Shown here piece after piece: positions 51,655 to 61,086 of a DNA stretch of 64,000 bases. The stretch's first letter is position 1. Each line of letters begins with the position of its first letter. The translations under genes and the position numbers were made by a program. Under the pieces are notes generated by a model. It was not told the DNA's origin and ran no database searches. It worked only from the letters and a program-made list of their open reading frames with translations. Source of the DNA: Thermacetogenium phaeum DSM 12270 (GTDB taxonomy: Bacteria; Bacillota; DSM-12270; Thermacetogeniales; Thermacetogeniaceae); assembly GCF_000305935.1 (NCBI RefSeq), contig NC_018870.1, positions 1,195,942 to 1,259,941 of the forward strand, in the 5' to 3' direction.

Positions 51655-53171
51655 TTACAACCAGAAGCGCCGTTTTAACAAAAAAACCGTTGTTGCCATT
51701 GCTGCAATTATAAGCACAGAACCGGCAATAGAGCCGGTCCAAAACGCAACCGGGGATATTATTTCTTCGCTGTTTACAAGGATTACGATACCAAAGGTCG
51801 CCATGAGACCCCCTAGTATAATTGTTGAACAAATACTCCAAAACTTTGTAGGGACCTGCTCGAAGGCCATATCAGTAATCGAACCTCCCCGGTAATCGCC
51901 GGCGTTCATGGACAGGGATGCAGGGACCAGGGAAAGGGCGATTCCCGCCGCCGCACCGGTAAAAGCGAAGATGATCATCAGTAAGGCCGATGCCTTCTGC
52001 AAACCTAAGACTATAATCATTACACCCGCCGTTCCTGCCGCAAACAAAGCCAGAGGTAGGTAGGCAAGGAATTTTCCCAAAGCCAGCTGAACGGGTGAAA
52101 CGGCCGCCAGCCACAACAGCCCCAGACGGCGTCCCTCGGCCTGGTAGGCGGTGGCAACCAATTCCCCGAAGCAGAAAAACCAGATTGCAAATACTGTGAT
52201 TAATGGATAGGGGAAGGAGGCAACCAGAGAGCGCAAACCGGGGAGCAAAATAGAAGCAGCGATAGTATACTCCAGATCACGATGCGCAGAATCGTCAAAG
52301 GATTCCGCTTCAGGGACAGCCATTCTTTCAATATGACTGCCTGGATGGGAGACGGCAGATGGAGAGCTGACAGCAGGGCCAGGATGCTGCGGAATTGATT
52401 TTTTTCCGGCCTCCGACTGCTTTGACCTTCCTGTTGCCACAGAGTTTCCTCCCATAAATATGCTGATCGCCCCAGAGCGAAAAGGATTATACCGCTGGCC
52501 GTGAGCAGTGCCGGTATCCACCAAAGTATGTGTTGGAATGCCGGCGAGTCTATCAACGCTTCATTGATTGCGGCACTTCTTAAAAGTTTAATCACCACCC
52601 ATGCGGCTCCTGCGAGCCCGCCGACTTGTAATGCAGGAGCGACTATGAAGGCCAAACCACTCAACCTGTTCAGAAAACGCTTGATAAATAAGACTGTAAA
52701 AACCGCCAGGACGGTGCCAAATAACGGGACGAGAAACACTAAACCAAAAAGAGGGATCAGCTTACCGGGAAACCATGCAAGCGCTATCACCAATGCAATC
52801 AAAATTGGGTTTACCAGGGATGGCCGCAGGTTCGCCAGATAAGTAACGAGGGTTGTGGACAAAACAACATCCCGCGGGGCCACGGCAAGCAGCCGGTCCA
52901 CCCGGGCGGTGCACCCGAACAGCATCCGTTCGGAAAAGAGGTAGCCGTTGCCGAATGCCACTAAAAAAGTCATTACCGTAAGGAAACCCGTAATACCCGC
53001 TGGTTCCGGGCTCCCTGTTGGATTTTTAAGGACTGAGCGCATCCCAAAGCAAATCGCTGCTATAGTCGCCAGTTCCAACAGTACGAGCCAGAGGCCGGAG
53101 CGGCCGAACCGCATCCGCTCATTCCAGGTTTCCTTGAGTTTGATTTTTGACAGTGTCCACCAGTTACTCAT
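51655..53171 (-). pseudogene. ABC-2-type permease, frameshifted
   Basis: Two frames together give a permease of about 500 residues. The first (from ATG 53171: WWTLSKIKLKETWNERMRFG) contains about eight hydrophobic helices and stops at 52200 after LFCSPVCALWLPPSPIH. The second, in another phase, picks up near 52260 (SFPYPLITVFAIWFFCFGEL) and continues with more helices to 51655 (VFLLKRRFWL). A single-base indel around 52210-52270 explains the break. It follows the ABC ATPase gene by six bases, so the two encode one exporter or membrane-remodelling ABC system. Broken, or a sequence error. Confidence 0.75.
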
Positions 53172-53177
53172 CGGCAG

Positions 53178-54587
53178 TTACCCCCTTGCCTTTGTCTGAC
53201 TGCCGGTAAGCCTCAGAAACAAAGGCTCAAGGCCGCCATCTACCTCTGCCGCCCGGCAAAGCTCCTCCACCTTGCCAGATGCGATAAGGCGACCCCGGTG
53301 AATGATGCTCACGCGATCGCAGAGTTTTTCGGCAACATCCATCACATGGGTGGAGAGAAACACCGTTTTCCCTTCGTTTTTAAGACCGATTAGAATTTCT
53401 TTGATGTCGGCCAGAGTTGGAGCGTCGAAGGCATTGGTGAGTTCATCCACGATGATGATCTCCGGATCGGTAAGAAGAGCGAGAGCCAGTGAGACCTTGC
53501 GCTGCATTCCCAAGGAATAGGTGGCAATCATCTGATCCGCCCAATCCTGAAGGTTAAGGATGGCCAGGAGCTCTTCCGCTCTCTTCCTGATCCTGTCCTG
53601 CGGCAGGTTGTAGAGGCAGCCTGCCATAGTAAGGTGTTCTCTTGCCGTTAACCTCTCATAAATCAGGGGAGTGTCAGGAACATATCCAATTCGACGGCGA
53701 ACAGCCGTGCCCGGTTTCCATAAGTCCTCCCCTAGCGCCAGCACCGTTCCCGCCGTCGGCCGCAATAAACCTGTAATCATTTTGATAGTGGTGGTTTTTC
53801 CTGCTCCGTTTGCGCCCAGAAAGCCGAATATTTCACCGGGAAAGACCTGTAAAGAGAGGTCCTGAACGGCCGGGTAATCACCGTAATACCTGGTCAAGTT
53901 CTTAAGTTCCAGGTTAGGGGTGCCGTTTGCTTCAGGCGCTCCGGTTTTCACTGCTGGGTCCACTAACATTCTTTCTTCTCCAACTCCGGGAGCTATGTTG
54001 TTGCGGGGCACCCCAGGATCGGGTTGTTGTTTTGAACCGGTGATCGGGGTTAGTTTCTCGATAAACCTCTCCGGATCGTCGACGTTGATCAAAATCTCCC
54101 GAACCAACCCCTGCTTGCTTCTGCTTCCCACCGTCGGAGCTTTTACCATGATCTGTTTTGTGAGCGTGATCCGGATAACATCGCTCGCGCGCGAGAGGCA
54201 GTAGAGGAGATCTCCGTCACGGACGACGGTAATGCCGGCGATATCGGGCTTAGGGAATGAGACAGGAGACGCTCTTTCCACGCCGGCCACCAGCGGGAGC
54301 GGAATCCGGCCTTTAAACCGCGAACCCAGGCGGAGGAGGAGTTCCCCTTCCGTTAAGACGTGGGCGGATTGAAGCATTGAGCGCAGGGAGCCAACAGCGT
54401 AAAAATATACGGACAGCAATGCGGCAATGGCCAGGTAGAGCGGCCAACCCTTAGGCATTAAAAGGAAGATGCCGATCCCCACTATAAACAGTTCAATAAA
54501 AATTATAGGTATTACTCCGAACATGAACTGCCGGAGTTGGGTGGATTTCTTGCTATTCGTGAAGATTTCTTTGTTATCTCTGGGCAT
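53178..54587 (-). CDS. ABC transporter ATPase with N-terminal membrane PH domain
   Basis: 469 residues. Residues 1-200 hold two membrane helices (about 22-42 and 48-68) and a PH-like domain (HVLTEGELLLRLGSRFKGRI, PLPLVAGVERAS, ILINVDDPERFIEKL). Residues 225-469 are an ABC ATPase: LTRYYGDYPAVQDLSLQVF, Walker A GANGAGKTTTIK, signature YSLGMQRKVSLALALL, Walker B EIIIVDELTNAFD, H-loop LSTHVMD. Walker B has Leu where most have Pro (DELTNAFD versus DEPTNGLD). The PH fusion is unusual; it resembles the free TM2-PH protein at 9844. Partner of the permease at 51655. Confidence 0.88.
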   Translation of the reverse strand: MPRDNKEIFTNSKKSTQLRQFMFGVIPIIFIELFIVGIGIFLLMPKGWPLYLAIAALLSVYFYAVGSLRSMLQSAHVLTEGELLLRLGSRFKGRIPLPLVAGVERASPVSFPKPDIAGITVVRDGDLLYCLSRASDVIRITLTKQIMVKAPTVGSRSKQGLVREILINVDDPERFIEKLTPITGSKQQPDPGVPRNNIAPGVGEERMLVDPAVKTGAPEANGTPNLELKNLTRYYGDYPAVQDLSLQVFPGEIFGFLGANGAGKTTTIKMITGLLRPTAGTVLALGEDLWKPGTAVRRRIGYVPDTPLIYERLTAREHLTMAGCLYNLPQDRIRKRAEELLAILNLQDWADQMIATYSLGMQRKVSLALALLTDPEIIIVDELTNAFDAPTLADIKEILIGLKNEGKTVFLSTHVMDVAEKLCDRVSIIHRGRLIASGKVEELCRAAEVDGGLEPLFLRLTGSQTKARG

Positions 54588-54614
54588 TGTATTACCTCCG
54601 AACAGTAGTCCTCT

Positions 54615-55152
54615 TTAAACCGCTGTCCAACCACCATCAACGATCAAGTTATGATCGGTTATCATGCCTGCTTCCTCGCTTGAAAGATAGATAACGGCAC
54701 CAAGTTATCTCTCTATTTGCCAAAACGTCCCATGGGTATCTTCGGCAGCATTTCTTGCCTGAATTCTTCATCCTCCAAAAGCCAACTATTGGTCTCATTG
54801 TGTAATATGGTTGGGCTAATCGAATTTACACGTATATTAAAAGGTGCCCATTCGATTGCCAAAGTACGAATTAAGCCGATCGCGCCCGCTTTGCCAGCTG
54901 AGTAAGCGGCACGCGATAGCCGACTATTGTGAGGCAATGTAGATAATACAACCCCTTGCGTTGCCGCGAATCATGTAACGTGCTGGTTCCTGTGCACAAA
55001 AAAATGTACCTTTTAAATTAACAGAAAGAATTTCATCCCATTCCAATTCAGTAAGATTCGATGCAGGGCGTATACAATTCCCATCATAAATATTAAAAAA
55101 AACAAATCGACCATTTCTTTTTATAAATTGCTAAACTGTCACTGATTTTCAT
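54615..55152 (-). pseudogene. Short-chain dehydrogenase, decayed
   Basis: Fragments of one SDR enzyme in three phases: YDGNCIRPASNLTELEWDEI and SVNLKGTFFCAQEPARYMIR; then AAYSAGKAGAIGLIRTLAIE (YxxxK active site) and FNIRVNSISPTILHNETNSW; last VIYLSSEEAGMITDHNLIVD to GGWTAV. The N-terminal Rossmann GxxxGxG part is missing, a stop follows ASQ, and a TAG plus frameshift follow MGRFGK. Multiple lesions mark it as dead. Substrate unknown. Confidence 0.85.
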
Positions 55153-55555
55153 TTCCCCTCCATTTAGGTTAGGTTATTGTAAAGGTCTTGATAAAAACTA
55201 TTGTTAAATTCTACATATTTGACAAAAATCCTGCCATTGTTAGAAAACATTAGAATTACCTGAGCTGTCCCCGATTAAATAGATACAGGAAACCTAGACA
55301 TATATCTGTTACGCACTATTACGCAGTCTTTTGCACTGCCTCTCGGCATAGCATCTGTTCATATTCGCAAGGAGTCATGTACCCGATCCTGGAGTGAATT
55401 GAAACACCCCATGAATGGTGTAATTTCCCGCATCGCAATCATCTCACAACGAAAATGTAAAAACTTTTTTAGCGGAGCAACGATCAGGTATATAATTTAA
55501 AGAAGCAGACTTTTGGTGTGGCTTCCGCAGACATTTAACCAGGGGGGCGAGGAAT
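55153..55555. other. AT-rich intergenic region with an IS3 scrap
   Basis: Apart from the IS3 tail at 55319 this holds the upstream region of the MFS gene. No clear promoter beyond AT-rich hexamers near 55485-55500. Confidence 0.4.
55319..55410 (-). pseudogene. IS3-family transposase, C-terminal scrap
   Basis: The minus-strand frame reads VSIHSRIGYMTPCEYEQMLC, then REAVQKTA to TAA at 55319, the conserved end of IS3/IS150-type OrfB proteins. Only about 30 codons remain. Confidence 0.7.
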
Positions 55556-56986
55556 TTGACGGGTCAGAAAAACCTGGTAACAAAAAGGGTCGCTCTGATT
55601 ATATCTTCCACCAGTTCCTTTGTTACCCCTTTCATGGGTTCAGCAATAAATATTGCTCTTCCACAAATCGGTCGTGATTTTTCGGTACATGTAGTCTATT
55701 TAAGCTGGCTGGTTACCGCTTATCTTTTGGCGACGGCGGTTTTTTTAGTTCCTTTAGGGAGGCTTGCGGACATCTGCGGGAGAAGAAAAATTTTTCTCTG
55801 GGGAATAGCCGTGTTTACCCTGGCCTCCCTTCTGGCCGCTGTTTCCTGGAATCCCCATGTCCTGCTTCTGGCCAGGATTTTACAGGGTTTTGGTAACTCT
55901 ATGGTCTTTGGAACCGGAGTGGCCATCCTTATCTCTGTCTATCCTCCTTATGAGCGGGGGAAGGCCTTGGGGATCAATGTCGCCTCTGTTTATGCGGGTC
56001 TATCGCTGGGGCCTACTTTAGGTGGCCTGCTCACATATCACCTCGGCTGGAGAAGCATCTTCCTGCTGACCGTGCTTCTCGGGATCCTGGTGTTGGTCAT
56101 GGTTATCCTAAAGCTGCAAGGAGAGTGGGTTGGCGCGGCAGGAGAAGAATTTGACCTTAAGGGCTCCCTTCTTTATGGAGGGACGGTACTCACCCTGATG
56201 TATGGGTTTACACGCCTCACCTCACCTTATGGCCCGCTGCTGGTGGTTATCGGACTTGGTGGGTTGTTTTTCTTCATCTGGCGGGAGCTTCGTGTAGAGA
56301 GCCCGGTTTTGGAGATGCGGCTCTTTCGCCGCAACATCACCTTTACCTTTTCCAATCTGGCCGCTCTCATCAATTACAGCGCCACCTTTGCCGTAGGCTT
56401 TCTTTTGAGCCTTTATCTGCAGTACGTCAAAGGATTAAGCGAGCAAGAGGCCGGACTTGTTCTGGTCTTCCAGCCCCTGATGCAGGTAATCATCTCTCCT
56501 TTTGCGGGTAAGCTTTCCGACCGCGTTGAGCCGCGCCTTGTGGCTTCCGTGGGGATGGGTTTTTCTTCTCTCGGTGTAGCCCTGCTCGTTTTTCTATCAG
56601 GGGAGACCCCTATTTGGTATGTTATCCTCTGTTCCATCATACTCGGTTGTGGATTCGGGCTTTTTTCCTCTCCGAATACCAACGCCGTGATGAGCGCTGT
56701 GGAGAAAAAATTCTACGGGGTTGCTTCCGGGGTGCTGAGCACCATGCGTTTGATGGGGCAGATGTTCAGTATGGGTATTGTCACCTTGTTGCTTACCGTC
56801 TACATGGGGGAGGCTCAGATAACTCCCGCCAACCATCAATCCTTTTTACAGAGTGTCAATCTGTCATTTATAATATTCTCCGTCCTCTGTGCTCTGGGTA
56901 TTGCTGCCTCTCTTGCCAGAGGCAATCAGCGCCTCCCCTCCAGGGAGGAAGAAGGAGGAACATGCGTGCGTAAGGGCGAACCTTAA
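55556..56986 (+). CDS. MFS drug/metabolite efflux transporter (DHA2, 14-TM type)
   Basis: 476 residues from TTG 55556 after GGGGGGCGAGGAA. Proton-driven exporter of the EmrB/QacA class. Motif A appears as PLGRLADICGRRKIFLWGIA, the antiporter motif C region as GLSLGPTLGGLLTYHLGWRS, and a second half-repeat as FAGKLSDRVEPRLVA. About 13-14 hydrophobic helices fill the length. Substrate cannot be predicted. It ends 18 bases before ruvC, so the two may be read together, although the functions are unrelated. Confidence 0.9.
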   Translation: MTGQKNLVTKRVALIISSTSSFVTPFMGSAINIALPQIGRDFSVHVVYLSWLVTAYLLATAVFLVPLGRLADICGRRKIFLWGIAVFTLASLLAAVSWNPHVLLLARILQGFGNSMVFGTGVAILISVYPPYERGKALGINVASVYAGLSLGPTLGGLLTYHLGWRSIFLLTVLLGILVLVMVILKLQGEWVGAAGEEFDLKGSLLYGGTVLTLMYGFTRLTSPYGPLLVVIGLGGLFFFIWRELRVESPVLEMRLFRRNITFTFSNLAALINYSATFAVGFLLSLYLQYVKGLSEQEAGLVLVFQPLMQVIISPFAGKLSDRVEPRLVASVGMGFSSLGVALLVFLSGETPIWYVILCSIILGCGFGLFSSPNTNAVMSAVEKKFYGVASGVLSTMRLMGQMFSMGIVTLLLTVYMGEAQITPANHQSFLQSVNLSFIIFSVLCALGIAASLARGNQRLPSREEEGGTCVRKGEP

Positions 56987-57004
56987 AGAGGGGAGGTTAG
57001 GGCT

Positions 57005-57499
57005 GTGATCATTCTGGGGATCGATCCCGGGGTCATTTTCACCGGTTACGGAGTGATTTCCGTTAAGGAGAAAAAGCCTTTCTTAGTTGATTATGGTATT
57101 ATTGAAATTGACCGGGAAAAGGGGCTGCCTGAGCGCCTGAACGGCATTTATAAGAGGGTTATAAATTTGTGTGATAACTTTTGTCCCGGTGCCCTGGCCC
57201 TGGAGGAGATTTACTTCAATAAGAATTCCCGCACCGCACTGACGGTGGGCCATATGCGGGGTGCGGTCATTCTGGCGGCGGTCCATCGGGAAGTGGATGT
57301 CTTTACTTATACCCCTCTGCAGATAAAGCAGACCATTTCCGGATACGGCCGGGCGGCGAAGGAGCAGATACAGCGTATGGTCAAGCTCATTCTGGGTTTG
57401 CCGGAACTGCCTGAACCCGATCACGCAGGCGATGCTCTGGCCGCAGCCATCTGCCATTATTACATTGCGCGCACCATGGGGAGGGTAAATCGGGGGTAA
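57005..57499 (+). CDS. ruvC: Crossover junction endodeoxyribonuclease RuvC
   Basis: 164 residues from GTG 57005 behind GGGGAGG. Dimeric nuclease that resolves Holliday junctions bound by RuvAB. The catalytic acids are Asp in ILGIDPGVIFTGYGVI, Glu in ALALEEIYFNKNSRTALTVG, and the pair in PEPDHAGDALAAAICHYYI. Full length for the family. ruvA and ruvB follow on the same strand after a 224-base gap. Confidence 0.96.
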   Translation: MIILGIDPGVIFTGYGVISVKEKKPFLVDYGIIEIDREKGLPERLNGIYKRVINLCDNFCPGALALEEIYFNKNSRTALTVGHMRGAVILAAVHREVDVFTYTPLQIKQTISGYGRAAKEQIQRMVKLILGLPELPEPDHAGDALAAAICHYYIARTMGRVNRG

Positions 57500-57723
57500 A
57501 GCCCCTGCCATTTCCGTGTGCTACAGGGGTAAGAGTACCGCTTGCTCTCCGTAGGCGGTCGTCAGTAAGGGAGGCTGGGGGAGGGGGAGCTCCTTGTACC
57601 GGGTAAAATCCGGCGGAATCGGCAGTTTACTATTTCTGCGGTTGTTTATGTTCAGCAGTCGGGACGGAGCAGGTATTTCAGAATAACGGCCAGGAACATT
57701 TATGATGTAGGGAATGATGGAAG
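57500..57723. other. ruvC-ruvA spacer, with a possible antisense small reading frame
   Basis: On the minus strand an open frame reads YIINVPGRYSEIPAPSRLLN, then PPDFTRYKELPLPQPPLLTT and ends AVLLPL at TAG (about 57527). Its codon choice looks coding, but no ATG/GTG/TTG start is available at the proper place; an AAGGAG lies upstream at about 57730-57737. Treated as unproven. No terminator seen. Confidence 0.3.
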
Positions 57724-58326
57724 ATGATCTCCTTTTTGCGAGGGCGTTTGCTGGGGAGCGAGGAAAACCGTCTTCTTATCGACGTTCAGGGTATCGGTTA
57801 TGAGGTAACCGTTCCTTCCAGCCTGCTTCAGAGGCTGCCATCTCTCGGGCAAGAGGTAGAGCTCTATACGCACCTTTATGTGCGTGAGGATTCCCTGCAG
57901 CTGTACGGATTTCTTTCTCCCCGGGATCGGGCTATGTTCAGGATTTTGCTGGGAGCCCGGGGTATTGGGCCCCGGGTAGCCCTGGCGATACTTGATATAA
58001 TTCCCGGCAACGAACTGGTTGCCGTTTTAACAAAGGGAGAAGTAGAGGTTCTCGAGCGGATACCAGGGGTGGGAAAGAAGACCGCTCAGCGCTTGTTTTT
58101 CGAGCTGCGCAACAAACTTCCCTCCGACCTTCAAAAGAAAAAGGAGCAGACGAAAGGGAACAGTCCTGTTGTTGACGAGGTTACCCGGGCACTCCTCGCG
58201 CTCGGCTACAGCAATAAGGAGGCAGAATCGGCCCTGGAAAAGGTCCCTGACGATCGGGTGAGTACTGCATCGTGTGAAGAGCTGTTGCGGATCGCGCTCC
58301 GGGAACTGGGTAGAAGGAAGGGGTAA
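57724..58326 (+). CDS. ruvA: Holliday junction DNA helicase subunit RuvA
   Basis: 200 residues. Tetrameric protein that holds the four-way junction open and loads RuvB. N-terminal OB fold (MISFLRGRLLGSEENRLLID, YEVTVPSSLLQRL), two helix-hairpin-helix motifs (LLGARGIGPRVALAILDI and LERIPGVGKKTAQRLFFELR), and a C-terminal RuvB-binding domain (ALLALGYSNKEAESALEKV). Four bases separate it from ruvB. Confidence 0.97.
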   Translation: MISFLRGRLLGSEENRLLIDVQGIGYEVTVPSSLLQRLPSLGQEVELYTHLYVREDSLQLYGFLSPRDRAMFRILLGARGIGPRVALAILDIIPGNELVAVLTKGEVEVLERIPGVGKKTAQRLFFELRNKLPSDLQKKKEQTKGNSPVVDEVTRALLALGYSNKEAESALEKVPDDRVSTASCEELLRIALRELGRRKG

Positions 58327-58329
58327 AAC

Positions 58330-59379
58330 ATGGAGGAGAGGATAGTTTCTGCTGCGGCGCTGCCTCAAGAAAGGGAAACAGAAACATCACTGCGACCGCG
58401 TTCGCTGGAGGAGTTCATCGGGCAGCGTCAGATCAAAGAGAACCTTGCCGTTTTTATAAAAGCGGCGCTTCAACGGAAAGAGCCGCTGGATCACGTACTG
58501 CTCTACGGACCGCCGGGATTGGGCAAGACCACACTTGCCCATATCATCGCCAGGGAGATGGGGGTAAGGTTATATCCGACTTCAGGGCCGGCCTTAGAGC
58601 GGGCCGGCGACATGGCGGCAGTGCTGACAAATCTGGAGGAGGGGGAGGTTCTCTTTATCGATGAGATTCATCGGCTGCCGCGGGTTGTCGAAGAAATACT
58701 CTATCCTGCATTAGAGGACTATTGTCTGGATATTATGATCGGAAAGGGCCCCGGAGCCAGATCGCTGCGCATCGATCTTCCCCATTTCACCTTAATCGGA
58801 GCGACTACCCGGGCCGGGCTGGTCAGCCTGCCCTTACGCGACCGCTTCGGAATCATTCTACGCATGGATTATTACCCGACGGAGGAACTGCATGAGATCG
58901 TCAGGCGCGCGGCGAAGCTTCTAGGGGTTGAGCTGGATGATCAGGGTGCCTGGGAAATCGCCTGCCGGGCGCGGGGGACACCGCGTATTGCCACCAGGCT
59001 CTTGCGCCGCATCAGGGATTTTGCCGATGTGGAAGGGGCGCGTCTCGTTGATAGGGACCTGGTCAAAAGTGCTTTGGAAAAACTGGAGGTGGATGAAGCG
59101 GGGCTGGATAGAGTGGACAGGATCTTGCTGGAAACGGTGATCCATAAATTCCAAGGGGGGCCGGTGGGATTGGATACTTTGGCGGCAGCAGCACGGGAGG
59201 AGGCCGGCACCGTTGAAGATGTTTACGAGCCCTATCTTCTGCAAATGGGCTATTTGCAGCGCACCCCTCGGGGGCGTGTGGCTACTCCGCTGGCCTACGC
59301 TCATCTAGGTGTACCTTTACGTCAGGATGGGGAGCGTCTCGGCCAGCAAGAGCTTTTCAACAAGGAGGATAAGAAATGA
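58330..59379 (+). CDS. ruvB: Holliday junction branch-migration ATPase RuvB
   Basis: 349 residues, AAA+ hexameric motor. [19 protein letters not shown] at the N-terminus, Walker [19 protein letters not shown], Walker [18 protein letters not shown], sensor 1 [20 protein letters not shown], Arg finger [18 protein letters not shown] and a C-terminal winged helix ([20 protein letters not shown]). Overlaps queH by four bases (ATGA). Confidence 0.98.
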   Translation: MEERIVSAAALPQERETETSLRPRSLEEFIGQRQIKENLAVFIKAALQRKEPLDHVLLYGPPGLGKTTLAHIIAREMGVRLYPTSGPALERAGDMAAVLTNLEEGEVLFIDEIHRLPRVVEEILYPALEDYCLDIMIGKGPGARSLRIDLPHFTLIGATTRAGLVSLPLRDRFGIILRMDYYPTEELHEIVRRAAKLLGVELDDQGAWEIACRARGTPRIATRLLRRIRDFADVEGARLVDRDLVKSALEKLEVDEAGLDRVDRILLETVIHKFQGGPVGLDTLAAAAREEAGTVEDVYEPYLLQMGYLQRTPRGRVATPLAYAHLGVPLRQDGERLGQQELFNKEDKK

Positions 59380-59921
59380 AAGTCCTGCTGCATATTTGCT
59401 GTGGACCCTGCGGTATTTACCCTATCCAGGATCTGTTAAATCGCGGGGAAGATGTAACCGGCTTTTTTTATAATCCCAATATCCACCCTTATCAGGAATA
59501 CGCCCGGAGGCGTGAAGGGGCGGAGGGAATGGCGCGTCAGCTCGAGGTGCCGCTGATTGTAGCGAAGGAGTATCGTCCGGAGCTGTACTTTCGGGAGGTC
59601 TCCTTTAAAGAGCAGGAGCGTTGCAGCATATGCTATTTACTGCGCTTGAGGGAAGCGGCGGCTCGAGCCGGTCGCGAGGGTTTTGACGGCTTCACCACAA
59701 CCCTGCTGGTCAGCCCCTGGCAAAAGCATGATCTGCTGCGCAGGATCGGTGAAGCAGTATCTGCAGATACAGGAGTGCCTTTTCTCTACTATGACTGGAG
59801 AAAGGGTTTCAGTGAGGGAAGGAGGCAGGCTAAGGTAATGGGGCTTTACCGTCAGCAGTATTGCGGCTGCCTCTACAGCGAGCAGGAGCGCTATGAGGGG
59901 GTTAACAGGAAGAATGAATAG
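59376..59921 (+). CDS. queH: Epoxyqueuosine reductase QueH
   Basis: 181 residues (DUF208). Completes queuosine synthesis by reducing epoxyqueuosine in tRNA, using an Fe-S cluster. Two Cys pairs are visible: [20 protein letters not shown] at the N-terminus and [17 protein letters not shown], plus a late [13 protein letters not shown]. Coupled to ruvB by an ATGA overlap. queA, which makes the epoxyqueuosine precursor, lies 3 kb downstream. Confidence 0.94.
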   Translation: MKVLLHICCGPCGIYPIQDLLNRGEDVTGFFYNPNIHPYQEYARRREGAEGMARQLEVPLIVAKEYRPELYFREVSFKEQERCSICYLLRLREAAARAGREGFDGFTTTLLVSPWQKHDLLRRIGEAVSADTGVPFLYYDWRKGFSEGRRQAKVMGLYRQQYCGCLYSEQERYEGVNRKNE

Positions 59922-60138
59922 CTCAACCTTCTTGGCAAAGGTACTCATGATGATCGGGGGATTGCTGCTGCTTGGCGGTGGGGTTTTATACCTGCTGGGG
60001 AGAATTTCACCCATCGGAAGGCTGCCTGGGGACATATTATACCAGAAGGGTAATTTTACTTTTTATTTTCCCATCGTCACCTGTTTGCTTCTGAGCCTGA
60101 TCCTTACACTGCTTTTGAACCTCCTGTTTCGGCGCTAG
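59914..60138 (+). CDS. DUF2905 family membrane protein
   Basis: 74 residues from ATG 59914, which suits the family N-terminus; an in-frame ATG at 59893 is an alternative. Two membrane helices (VLMMIGGLLLLGGGVLYLLG and FYFPIVTCLLLSLILTLLLN) flank the conserved GRLPGDILYQKGNFTFYFPI. The family is usually next to queH or ruvB in Firmicutes. Function unknown. Confidence 0.88.
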   Translation: MNSSTFLAKVLMMIGGLLLLGGGVLYLLGRISPIGRLPGDILYQKGNFTFYFPIVTCLLLSLILTLLLNLLFRR

Positions 60139-60190
60139 CAATCTACCGGAAGGTAATTCGGCGCGGATTGCAGTCTCAGGGGAAAGTTTA

Positions 60191-60219
60191 CCGGTGCCCG
60201 GTTTGTGTCCGGGCACCGG
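60191..60219. terminator. Bidirectional-type hairpin between DUF2905 and agrD
   Basis: 11-bp perfect stem CCGGTGCCCGG/CCGGGCACCGG with a seven-base loop, located between convergent genes. T-runs are weak on both sides. Confidence 0.6.
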
Positions 60220-60334
60220 CATTGATAACCTCACTAGCTCATCATCTAGTGACGCCCATCACCCGCTTCTGGGAGCCCGGGCGTATTGCGGGAAAAGGCG
60301 GCGCTAAAGAGGATAATTGGTTTAAGTAAGAACT

Positions 60335-60463
60335 TTATTTTCTCAGCGCAGGAGGTACTTCAGGCTGATGCCACATCCAGAAGCAAGCCGGTTTGACTCC
60401 TATGGCTGCAACTATTGCCAGTAAGCCGTATAAGGCAGATAATACTTTGAAGAAACGCTTCAT
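60335..60463 (-). CDS. agrD: AgrD-like cyclic autoinducer peptide precursor
   Basis: 42 residues from ATG 60463, after AAGGGGGTG. An amphipathic leader (MKRFFKVLSALYGLLAIVAA) is followed by IGVKPACFWMWHQPEVPPAL, in which the Cys and the following hydrophobic residues fit the thiolactone peptide, and the Pro-rich acidic tail PEVPPALRK is the AgrB recognition end. Located directly downstream of agrB. The pheromone would be exported and sensed by an AgrC-type kinase not found in this window. Confidence 0.85.
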   Translation of the reverse strand: MKRFFKVLSALYGLLAIVAAIGVKPACFWMWHQPEVPPALRK

Positions 60464-60465
60464 AC

Positions 60466-61086
60466 TCAACACCCCCTTATTATAAGATTGTCCAAAAAGA
60501 AGGCAAGCCTGTGTGCTGCCCGGGTTAATGAGAAAGCCTGCCAACAGCTACCCAGAGTGATCCCCAAGAGTGGACCAGGCGGCAGGACCAGGTTTAAGGT
60601 GACGGCCTGGATGATAACGATGATAACCATAACAGTCACCGCTAACAGGCGAAATTTTCGCCGTTCTTGTTGTGAAGTGATCGGTTTGGCCGGGGAGTCG
60701 ACCGGAGCCAGCCTGTAGATTATCAGCAGGGACAGGAATGCTCCGGTTAGGATTACCGGGAACAGCGCTTCCGGTGGAAGCTGTCCAGCGGTGAGCGCTG
60801 CGATTTTCGCTAAAAAGGGAGCAACCGTCATTCCCAGAAGGACGCAGAAAAGCGGCGATCTGCTGTGTGCCCCTCCCGAAAAGAGACGCAGAGTGCTGGC
60901 GGTCAGCGCCACCGCCATGGTTTCCCAAAAGCATTTGAAGAGCCAGCCCACCAGGGAGATGGAAACGATCCCGAAGAAGCTGTAGGCTATTACCCGGATG
61001 CCATAAAGGGCTATCTCAGTTTCCTCACCGTTTAAGCCGAGCTGCCTTTGGAGGTACTCCACCACCGGGCGAATCATATCTGGCAT
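60466..61086 (-). CDS. agrB: AgrB-like peptide-processing membrane protease
   Basis: 206 residues with five to six membrane helices. AgrB cleaves and cyclises the AgrD peptide in the membrane. The catalytic His and Cys are in FSGGAHSRSPLFCVLLG. N-terminal EIALYGIRVIAYSFFGIVSI and C-terminal hydrophobic stretches match the family. The gene ends three bases before agrD, whose ribosome site overlaps its 3' end. No agrC or agrA follows, which is common in Clostridia with stand-alone agrBD pairs. Confidence 0.9.
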   Translation of the reverse strand: MPDMIRPVVEYLQRQLGLNGEETEIALYGIRVIAYSFFGIVSISLVGWLFKCFWETMAVALTASTLRLFSGGAHSRSPLFCVLLGMTVAPFLAKIAALTAGQLPPEALFPVILTGAFLSLLIIYRLAPVDSPAKPITSQQERRKFRLLAVTVMVIIVIIQAVTLNLVLPPGPLLGITLGSCWQAFSLTRAAHRLAFFLDNLIIRGC

